A DNA stretch of 11,343 bases from Chitinophagaceae bacterium (GTDB lineage: Bacteria > Bacteroidota > Bacteroidia > Chitinophagales > Chitinophagaceae). The stretch is from assembly GCA_947472635.1 (NCBI GenBank), contig CANJDY010000053.1, positions 1 through 11,343 on the forward strand. Direction: 5' to 3'. The stretch's first letter is position 1. The number at the start of each line of letters is the position of its first letter. Below the pieces are notes generated by a model that was not told the DNA's origin, searched no databases, and worked only from the letters and a program-made list of their open reading frames with translations. Shown one piece after another: positions 6,357 through 11,343 of the stretch. A program made the position numbers and the translations under genes.

Positions 6357-8063
6357 ATGTACACGGCCGATATACAAAAAACACCCCGACATTTTATTCC
6401 TACTGAATTTGTGGTTACTGACTGGCAACACCTAGAGCCCTTTTTCAAGGATTTACTAGAAAGGAATATCGATTCAAAAGAAAGGCTGGAAAAATGGCTG
6501 CAAGACCAGAGTGAGTTGGAAGCAGTAGTAAGCGAGGATGCCTGCTGGCGTCAGATAAAAATGACCTGTGATACCCAAAACAAATTATTGGAAGAGGCGT
6601 TTAATTTTTATTGTACCGAATTGCAACCCAATATCCAGCCCTATGCAGATGCATTGAATAAAAAATTGGTCAATCATCCATTAACGAAAGAGCTGGATAC
6701 CAATCAATATTTCACCTATCTGCGCACGGTCCGAAAAAGTATTGAGTTATTCAGAGAAGAAAACATTCCGCTACAATCGGAGCTAGCAGTGATGCAGCAA
6801 CAGTTTGGCGTAATTTCAGCCAAGATGACCGTTACAATTAACGGAGAGGAATACACGCTGCAGCAGGCAGCCAAATTTTTTCAACATCCCGACAGGAACA
6901 TACGGGAGGAGGCCTATCGAAAAATTCAGGAAAGAAGATTGCAGGACACCGACGCATTGAATAATTTATATAACCAGTTATTAGAAAAGCGAAACAGAGA
7001 AGCACAAAATGCCGGCTTTGCCAATTATCGCGATTATAGGTTTAAGGAGTTAGGAAGATTTGATTATAGCAAAGAGGATTGTTACGCTTTTCACGAAGCG
7101 GTTAAGCAGCATGTAATGCCATTGGTAAATAAGATTTATCAAAAGAAAAAGGAGAAGCTAGGGTTAGACACACTACGTCCCTGGGATATAGAAGCAGAAG
7201 CGGAAGGTACGCCTCCGCTACAACCATTTACTACAGGGAAAGAGTTGATCGATCAGTCGATAGAATGTTTTTCAAAGTTGCGCCCTTTTTTTGGAGACTG
7301 TCTTGCTAAGATGAATGACTTGCAGCACCTCGACTTAGAAAGCAGGATGGGGAAGGCTCCAGGAGGATATAACTGCCCGTTGGCAGAAAGCGGTGCCCCC
7401 TTTATTTTTATGAATGCAGCTGGCCAAATGCAGGACCTTATCACTATGGTGCATGAAGGTGGTCACGCCATTCATTCTTTTTTGGCACACCCGTTACCGT
7501 TAACCGGTTTTAAAGAGTACCCGATGGAAATAGCGGAAGTGGCCAGCATGGCGATGGAACTATTTAGCATGGAGCATTGGGAGGTGTTTTTTAGTGATGC
7601 CGAGCAATTAAAGAAAGCGAAGGAATACCAGCTGGAAAGGGTAATCACTATTTTTCCCTGGATAGCCACCATTGATAAATTCCAGCATTGGGTATATGAG
7701 CACCCTACCCATAGCAACGAAGAAAGAACTACCCGGTGGAATGAAATACTACATGAGTTTAGCGATGGGGTAATTGACTTCAGTGGATTGGAAAACTTTC
7801 GTAGTAATCTTTGGCAAAAACAGTTGCATTTATTTGAAGTGCCCTTTTATTATATTGAATATGGCATTGCACAACTGGGCGCTATCGGTATGTGGCGACA
7901 ATTTAAATTAAACAAGCAACAAGCATTGGATAATTATTGCAATGCGCTGAGTATGGGCGGGACCAAAACTTTGCCTCAACTTTTTGAAACAGCCGGTTTG
8001 AAATTTGATTTTAGTCCAGCTACGATTAAAGTGCTGATGGATTTTGTGAAGGCGGAGATGTAA
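6357..8063 (+). CDS. M3 family oligoendopeptidase (zinc metallopeptidase)
   Basis: A 568-aa cytoplasmic peptidase of the thimet/PepF type, which hydrolyses short peptides. Numbered from ATG 6357, the zinc site is H366-E367-G-G-H370, with the third ligand at E394 in MEIAEVAS. A C-terminal FEVPFYYIEYGIAQ segment carries the tyrosines that bind substrate in this family. The N-terminal half is mostly helical, as expected for the lid that restricts access to oligopeptides. Length is normal for M3B oligoendopeptidases, and no signal peptide is visible. The open frame extends 45 bp upstream, but only to a TTG inside a hairpin; ATG 6357 begins a typical MYTADIQ N-terminus. Its stop lies 4 bp from the stop of the convergent Fur-family gene, with no separate terminator between them. 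Confidence 0.93.
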   Translation: MYTADIQKTPRHFIPTEFVVTDWQHLEPFFKDLLERNIDSKERLEKWLQDQSELEAVVSEDACWRQIKMTCDTQNKLLEEAFNFYCTELQPNIQPYADALNKKLVNHPLTKELDTNQYFTYLRTVRKSIELFREENIPLQSELAVMQQQFGVISAKMTVTINGEEYTLQQAAKFFQHPDRNIREEAYRKIQERRLQDTDALNNLYNQLLEKRNREAQNAGFANYRDYRFKELGRFDYSKEDCYAFHEAVKQHVMPLVNKIYQKKKEKLGLDTLRPWDIEAEAEGTPPLQPFTTGKELIDQSIECFSKLRPFFGDCLAKMNDLQHLDLESRMGKAPGGYNCPLAESGAPFIFMNAAGQMQDLITMVHEGGHAIHSFLAHPLPLTGFKEYPMEIAEVASMAMELFSMEHWEVFFSDAEQLKKAKEYQLERVITIFPWIATIDKFQHWVYEHPTHSNEERTTRWNEILHEFSDGVIDFSGLENFRSNLWQKQLHLFEVPFYYIEYGIAQLGAIGMWRQFKLNKQQALDNYCNALSMGGTKTLPQLFETAGLKFDFSPATIKVLMDFVKAEM

Positions 8064-8067
8064 TTTT

Positions 8068-8475
8068 TTATTTGCAATCCGAACAAATCCCGCTCACCAC
8101 CATTTCTGAATTGTTGGGCGTAAAGCCTTTTGGAAGTTTCACCTGCGGAATGGTTACATCATCGAGACAAATGGTTTTGCTACATGAATCGCAAATAAAA
8201 TGTACATGGTTATCATGGTGATGACCTGCTTCGCAATTCTCTTTGCATAAGGCATATAAGATGGAGTTGTCGGTGGTAGGAATTAGGTGGATGATGCCCT
8301 TTTCTACAAAGGTTTGTAATGTGCGGTAAACTGTTACCCGATCAAACATTTCTCCAGTGAACTTTTCAATATCAGCATGTGCCAATGCGCCATCGCTGCC
8401 CAAAAACAGTTCTAATATTTTTTTGCGTCCATCCGTAACGCTAAGCTTATTTTTTTTAAGAATATCGTCTATCAT
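8068..8475 (-). CDS. Fur-family metal-responsive transcriptional repressor
   Basis: A 135-aa DNA-binding regulator. The winged-helix part includes the DRVTVYRTLQTF recognition-helix region (45-56). The dimerisation half carries a metal-binding HHHDNHVHF cluster (85-93) and two CxxC pairs, C95/C98 and C131/C134, the usual structural zinc site. Fur-family repressors bind DNA when loaded with Fe, Zn or another metal. The two CxxC motifs and the neighbours (SCO1-like and MerC-like proteins) point to zinc or copper-linked control, so a Zur-like role is plausible but not proven by sequence. It starts 18 bp after the stop of the SCO1-like gene and is probably co-transcribed with it. The palindrome at 9279-9303 is the likely target, which would make the operon partly autoregulated. 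Confidence 0.9.
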   Translation of the reverse strand: MIDDILKKNKLSVTDGRKKILELFLGSDGALAHADIEKFTGEMFDRVTVYRTLQTFVEKGIIHLIPTTDNSILYALCKENCEAGHHHDNHVHFICDSCSKTICLDDVTIPQVKLPKGFTPNNSEMVVSGICSDCK

Positions 8476-8493
8476 ATTTCGTCGCTTGATGTA

Positions 8494-9213
8494 TTAATTG
8501 AGGCTCCTGCTATGGTATTTCTCTTTCAATACAGCTTGAATATCCTTTACTAATTTTTGAATTTCATTTTCCTTTAGCCCATCATAGATACCCCTTACCC
8601 TGCTTTGTTTGTCTACTAAAGCAAATAACTGTGTATGAATAAATTGGTCAGCAATAGCAGTAGCGGAATCAGGCTTATTATTATCAATCAGGTAACTTTG
8701 CCTTGCCATTCTGTACAATGATGCTTTATCTCCGGTTACAAAATTCCAGTTTACATTACTAGAAACCGGCAAGCGACTGGTAGTTGTATCATACTTGATT
8801 TTATAGGAGTCATCTTCATTTTGAACCAAGTTTCCATTTAGCATTTGCTGTTCATATTTTTTTAGCAGTGGCACCGAATCCGTTTCGGGCATACAGGTGT
8901 GCGACAAAATCATAAAACTGCTATCACTTTTATAAGCGTCGTAGACCCTTCGCATATTGGCATTCATCTTCGGACAGATACCTTTGCAGGTAGTAAAAAA
9001 AAATTCGGCTACATATACCTTTCCATCCACATCCCTTTCCGTTAGCACTTTTCCGTTTTGGTTGGTAAAAGAAAACGGTTGTATCGTATTGTTGATTACT
9101 GGAAGGCTCGATTGTGAAAAATCATCCTGGCTGAAAAAATACAAAAAATATCCTCCAAATAGAAGAACAAAGAAGCCAACGTACCAATGCCATTTTTTGC
9201 CCATACTATCCAT
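8494..9213 (-). CDS. SCO1/SenC family protein (copper-binding thioredoxin-fold, membrane-anchored)
   Basis: A 239-aa protein with one N-terminal transmembrane anchor (YVGFFVLLFGGYFLYFF) and a periplasmic thioredoxin-like domain. The copper-binding CKGICP motif (CxxxCP) is at about C76/C80, and the family's distal histidine lies in FIHTQLFALVDKQSRVRG. SCO proteins deliver copper to, or reduce, the CuA site of cytochrome c oxidase; many bacterial members act in copper or thiol handling. No oxidase genes are in the window, and linkage to Fur and MerC genes suggests a metal-homeostasis role. The stretch between the CP motif and NWNFVTG is longer than I expect for the family and contains another cysteine (SHTCMPE). 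Start: ATG 9213 would be nearly leaderless relative to the -7 box at 9220-9227; ATG 9204 is the alternative. The open frame to 9288 begins with TTG and is rejected. Confidence 0.88.
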   Translation of the reverse strand: MDSMGKKWHWYVGFFVLLFGGYFLYFFSQDDFSQSSLPVINNTIQPFSFTNQNGKVLTERDVDGKVYVAEFFFTTCKGICPKMNANMRRVYDAYKSDSSFMILSHTCMPETDSVPLLKKYEQQMLNGNLVQNEDDSYKIKYDTTTSRLPVSSNVNWNFVTGDKASLYRMARQSYLIDNNKPDSATAIADQFIHTQLFALVDKQSRVRGIYDGLKENEIQKLVKDIQAVLKEKYHSRSLN

Positions 9214-9219
9214 TTTTAG

Positions 9220-9227
9220 CAAAGTTA
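9220..9227 (-). promoter_or_regulatory. -7 promoter box of the SCO1-fur operon
   Basis: On the minus strand this reads TAACTTTG, an exact match to TAnnTTTG. Transcription would start near 9213-9216, giving a leader of 0-12 nt depending on whether ATG 9213 or 9204 is used. There is no clear TTG at the -33 distance (about 9245-9250), so activity may be low or depend on an activator. Confidence 0.5.
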
Positions 9228-9278
9228 CACGCAAACTAGTTGGTAATGAAGGCTTGTTGATAAATGAAGCAGAATTTA

Positions 9279-9303
9279 AAAGTTGCAACTGTATTGCAAA
9301 TTT
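9279..9303. promoter_or_regulatory. Candidate operator for the Fur-family repressor (TTGCAA-N5-TTGCAA palindrome)
   Basis: Two copies of the self-complementary hexamer TTGCAA (9283-9288 and 9294-9299) flank a 5-bp centre. The outer triplets AAA (9279-9281) and TTT (9301-9303) also pair, leaving one mismatched pair between them and the hexamers. The half-sites are 11 bp apart, one helical turn, and the total length fits a Fur-type dimer site. The left half-site contains the TTG of the merC-like promoter's -33 element and the right one lies in its spacer, so binding would block that promoter. The site lies in the divergent intergenic region of a cluster encoding a Fur-family protein. The assignment is inference. 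Confidence 0.55.
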
Positions 9304-9313
9304 ATTACCTTTG
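9283..9313 (+). promoter_or_regulatory. Promoter of the MerC-domain gene
   Basis: TTG (9283-9285), a 20-bp spacer, then TACCTTTG (9306-9313) match the Bacteroidota housekeeping sigma-factor consensus exactly in both boxes and in spacing. The expected transcription start near 9317-9320 leaves only about 5-8 nt before the ATG at 9325. This also shows that the earlier in-frame TTG at 9283 cannot be the translation start. It is the best promoter in the window. Confidence 0.75.
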
Positions 9314-9324
9314 CATTTCTTACC

Positions 9325-9714
9325 ATGAATACAAAAATCAATTGGGATATGATGGGCATTGCTACTTCAATAGCTTGTGCCATTCACTGTGCATTATTGC
9401 CGGTACTGGTTTCTACTTTACCGGTATTTGGTATCAACATCGTGCACAATTCATTTTTTGAGTGGGGGATGATTGTATTGGCTTTTATTGTTGGGTCTTA
9501 TTCCTTGTTTCATGGATATGCCAAACACCACCATTCTCTTATACCGGTTTTTGTTTTTTCTACTGGGTTCCTGTTCTTGGTATTAAAACAATTTTTTCAT
9601 CCTTTTGAAAACTGGTTTTTAATTATCGCAGTTCCTTTAATTATCAGTGCGCATTATTACAATTACCGATTGTGCCACCGCAGCAAATGTTCTTCTCCCC
9701 ATCACCAGCATTAG
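9325..9714 (+). CDS. MerC-domain integral membrane protein
   Basis: A 129-aa inner-membrane protein with four predicted helices (about 13-35, 46-64, 72-90 and 97-113). Helix 1 carries the family's CAIHCALLP motif (C18, H21, C22), which in MerC proteins is the metal-thiol site. The C-terminus is His/Cys-rich (CHRSKC, then HHQH) and may also bind metal. MerC of mercury operons imports Hg(II), but no merA, merR or merP gene is here, and MerC-domain proteins in Bacteroidota are commonly found without them. Given the adjacent Fur-family repressor and SCO1-like protein, handling of zinc or copper is more likely than mercury resistance; that is inference. It is transcribed divergently from the SCO1-fur operon. 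ATG 9325 was chosen from promoter placement and family fit. Confidence 0.85.
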   Translation: MNTKINWDMMGIATSIACAIHCALLPVLVSTLPVFGINIVHNSFFEWGMIVLAFIVGSYSLFHGYAKHHHSLIPVFVFSTGFLFLVLKQFFHPFENWFLIIAVPLIISAHYYNYRLCHRSKCSSPHHQH

Positions 9715-9796
9715 TATAGGGTATATTCCGGTTAGGTAAATATTACAAATAAGATTTTGCGGTTTATTGAGTAACTTGTAAGTTCAATTATTTTGT

Positions 9797-10225
9797 ATGA
9801 GCAAATCGACGATTTTATTACTACTTTATATTATTACAACTTGCACTTCATTTGCCCAAAGCAAGGATGAGATGGAAGTAAGGGATTTATTGGTTCGCCA
9901 AACAAAAGAGTGGAATAAGGGCAATATTCCGGCCTTTATGAACACCTATTGGAAAAGCGATTCACTGATGTTTATTGGCAAAACAGGCATCACCTATGGA
10001 TGGCAAAAAACCTTGGATAATTACAGAAAAAATTATCCAGATGCGGCCGCAATGGGAAAATTGAAATTTGACTTGTTGGAGGTGAAACGATTGTCACCCA
10101 TCTATTTTTTTGTGGTAGGCAAATGGCATTTAACCAGAAGTATTGGAGATATCGGTGGAATATTTACCCTGCTGTTTCGTAAAGTGGCCAACCGATGGTT
10201 GATTATAGCCGATCACAGCAGTTAG
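9797..10225 (+). CDS. Secreted NTF2-like (DUF4440/SnoaL-type) protein
   Basis: A 142-aa protein with a clear Sec signal peptide, MSKSTILLLLYIITTCTSFA, probably cleaved before QSKDE. The cysteine at 16 does not sit in a lipobox, so it is likely a soluble periplasmic or secreted protein. The mature part has the alpha+beta cone pattern of the NTF2/DUF4440 family: an opening helix with LLVRQTKEWNKGNIPAFMNTYWKSDSLMFIG, a helix with LDNYRKNYP, then strands ending in FRKVANRWLIIADHSS. Members range from small enzymes to ligand-binding proteins, so no reaction can be assigned. It lies 82 bp downstream of the MerC-like gene on the same strand. Its stop is 12 bp from that of the convergent small membrane protein. 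Confidence 0.82.
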   Translation: MSKSTILLLLYIITTCTSFAQSKDEMEVRDLLVRQTKEWNKGNIPAFMNTYWKSDSLMFIGKTGITYGWQKTLDNYRKNYPDAAAMGKLKFDLLEVKRLSPIYFFVVGKWHLTRSIGDIGGIFTLLFRKVANRWLIIADHSS

Positions 10226-10227
10226 AA

Positions 10228-10240
10228 TAGTGGACCACTA
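10228..10240. repeat. Small palindrome between convergent stop codons
   Basis: TAGTGG-A-CCACTA forms a 13-bp palindrome in the 12-bp gap between two convergent genes and includes the stop codon of the minus-strand one. As RNA it allows only a 5-bp stem with a 3-nt loop, and no T-run follows on either side. It may slow polymerase but is not a convincing terminator. Confidence 0.3.
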
Positions 10241-10468
10241 ATAATTGGTTTCCTCCCAGCCCTTCCATTTTTTACGCAAATAAATAATGAATGCTATAAG
10301 CGATGCTAAAAAGGCAATGTAATATAGATAGTTGCCGATTGTAGGTCTTCCCTCAAAAAAAGCATATCCAAAGTAAATGCCGATGCTCATATTGGTTAGT
10401 AGCCAAACCAGTCCCATCGAAATGGACTGCATTATTTTCACTAAAAATTCTCTTACATCATCTTCCAT
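10238..10468 (-). CDS. Small two-helix membrane protein, unknown function
   Basis: A 76-aa protein if started at ATG 10468 (MEDDVREFLVKI). It has two hydrophobic segments: SMGLVWLLTNMSIGIYFGYAF, and NYLYYIAFLASLIAFIIYL after a short EGRPTIG loop. It ends in a basic KKWKGW patch that should face the cytoplasm. I know of similar short hypothetical membrane proteins in Bacteroidota, but no function. An in-frame ATG at 10552 would give 104 aa; the extra N-terminal residues look less protein-like, so I prefer the shorter form. An AAATTTTG sequence (10486-10479, minus strand) resembles a -7 box and would give a short leader to ATG 10468. It is convergent with the NTF2-like gene and divergent from the radical SAM gene. 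Confidence 0.65.
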   Translation of the reverse strand: MEDDVREFLVKIMQSISMGLVWLLTNMSIGIYFGYAFFEGRPTIGNYLYYIAFLASLIAFIIYLRKKWKGWEETNY

Positions 10469-10625
10469 GTGTTGTGTACAAAATTTTATCAAATAGTCAT
10501 TAAAAGAAATTGTTGAACTGATTTTTAAAGATAGATTATTTGATTCATACATCTTCACTCAAGTGAGCAGGAATAGCTTTAAGTAGGATTGGAAAAAAAT
10601 TCTCGTCGCATATCAGCGGGAATGT

Positions 10626-10633
10626 TAATTTTG
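10626..10633 (+). promoter_or_regulatory. Possible -7 box of the radical SAM gene
   Basis: TAATTTTG matches TAnnTTTG exactly. It ends 5 bp before the ATG at 10639, so the transcript would be leaderless or nearly so. No TTG lies 17-23 bp upstream; the only one nearby (10589-10591) is 34 bp away. This is a tentative call. Confidence 0.35.
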
Positions 10634-10638
10634 TAGAT

Positions 10639-11343
10639 ATGCCCGATTTTAACTGGAACGATAGCATTAATCTTGCAAGTAAACTTACTATAAAAAGATG
10701 CTGGAATGGAGCCAAAGTACTCAGTAGTTTTTACGTTAGCAAATGGTTCGGCAAACCGATACAATGGGGTTATCCCGTTTCTATTTCATTTGAGCCTACC
10801 ACTAGTTGCAATCTTCGCTGTCCTGAATGTCCGAGCGGCTTAAGAGCATTTACCCGCCCAACTGGGATGTTGGAAAAGAGTTTTTTTACTAAGACCATTG
10901 ATGAAATCCACAAAGAATTACTTTACCTGATCTTTTATTTCCAGGGAGAGCCCTATTTAAACCCCGATTTTTTGGAAATGGTGAAATATGCAAGTGATAA
11001 AGGGATTTATACGGCTACTTCTACCAATGCTCATTATCTGACAGACGCAGCCGCCAAGCGTACGGTAGAAAGTGGCCTTGATAGGCTTATCATTTCTATC
11101 GATGGTACTACACAGGATGTATATAAACAATACCGAATCGGTGGTAATATCGATACCGTATTGGAGGGTGCTAAAAATATTGTAAAATGGAAGAAAGCGC
11201 TCAACAGCAAAACACCATTTGTATTTTTTCAGTTTTTGGTAGTAAAACACAACGAACACCAGATAGAAGCAGTAAAAAAAATGGCGAAGGAAATTGGTGT
11301 GGATGAGGTAAGATTTAAGACCGCTCAGGTGTATGATTATTTA
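10639..11343 (+). CDS. Radical SAM protein, probably SPASM type (partial, 3' end outside window)
   Basis: The first 235 codons of an enzyme that cleaves S-adenosylmethionine with a [4Fe-4S] cluster. Residues 57-64 (CNLRCPEC) are the CxxxCxxC cluster motif, preceded by the usual strand ending SFEPTTS. FQGEPYLNPDF (101-111) is the GGEP-like SAM-binding motif with Q replacing the first G. SIDG (153-156) is the fourth strand, and GVDEVRFK lies near the edge. The frame is open to the last base, so the C-terminus, where a SPASM or other auxiliary-cluster domain would sit, is missing. Family resemblance is to the radical SAM/SPASM peptide- or protein-modifying group. The substrate cannot be named, and no precursor peptide gene is seen nearby. 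ATG 10639 is the first ATG in the frame. Confidence 0.88.
   Translation, partial: MPDFNWNDSINLASKLTIKRCWNGAKVLSSFYVSKWFGKPIQWGYPVSISFEPTTSCNLRCPECPSGLRAFTRPTGMLEKSFFTKTIDEIHKELLYLIFYFQGEPYLNPDFLEMVKYASDKGIYTATSTNAHYLTDAAAKRTVESGLDRLIISIDGTTQDVYKQYRIGGNIDTVLEGAKNIVKWKKALNSKTPFVFFQFLVVKHNEHQIEAVKKMAKEIGVDEVRFKTAQVYDYL

Noticed and set aside
9214..9288. Upstream extension of the SCO1-like protein from a TTG codon
   Set aside because: It would cross the -7 box at 9220-9227 and adds residues before the membrane anchor that do not resemble a signal sequence.
9283..9324. Upstream extension of the MerC-domain protein from a TTG codon
   Set aside because: The TTG is part of the -33 promoter element and the extension lies upstream of the predicted transcription start; ATG 9325 fits the family.
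9325..9714. A mercury resistance operon
   Set aside because: Only a MerC-domain gene is present; there is no merR, merA, merT or merP in the flanking sequence.
9767..9795. TTG-N18-TTATTTTG as a promoter for the NTF2-like gene
   Set aside because: The transcription start it predicts would fall inside or after the ATG at 9797, and no later start would keep the signal peptide.
10579..11259. Minus-strand open frames of 61 and 100 codons
   Set aside because: They lie antisense to the radical SAM gene, which has a continuous frame with the CxxxCxxC motif to the window edge.

Overview
This window looks like a chromosomal piece of a Bacteroidota genome, most likely a Chitinophagaceae-type soil or freshwater bacterium. 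The evidence is the gene families present (DUF5606, stand-alone ABC six-TM protein, MerC/SCO1/Fur cluster), the moderate-to-low GC content, the lack of Shine-Dalgarno sequences, and promoter boxes of the Bacteroidota type (TTG, about 20 bp, TAnnTTTG). I saw no rRNA, tRNA, insertion sequence, CRISPR array or phage gene.

Left part (1-3826, minus strand): from upstream to downstream there is an ATP-grasp ligase (2690-3826), then a protein fusing a second, related ATP-grasp ligase to a complete C-terminal SET methyltransferase domain with post-SET cysteines (1147-2646), then a six-helix ABC-type membrane protein without an ATPase domain (91-960) that ends at a strong hairpin terminator. The two ligases lie 43 bp apart and are almost certainly co-transcribed. 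This pair is the most unusual content of the window. It suggests ATP-dependent peptide or amide bond formation coupled to lysine or amine methylation on an unknown substrate; that is inference. A 399-bp AT-rich gap (3827-4225) separates it from the next genes.

Middle part (4226-8063, plus strand): a small DUF3820 protein, an E. coli Pfk-2-like phosphofructokinase (pfkB), a DUF5606 protein with an Ala/Lys/Pro tail, and an M3-family zinc oligopeptidase. These look like independent housekeeping genes, each with its own leader.

Right part (8068-9714): a metal-homeostasis module. A Fur-family repressor and an SCO1-type copper/thioredoxin-fold protein form a minus-strand operon, divergent from a MerC-domain membrane protein. 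A 25-bp imperfect palindrome built from two TTGCAA half-sites covers the -33 element of the merC-like promoter and is a good candidate operator for the adjacent repressor. After it come a secreted NTF2/DUF4440-like protein, a convergent small membrane protein, and the first 235 codons of a radical SAM protein that runs off the right edge.
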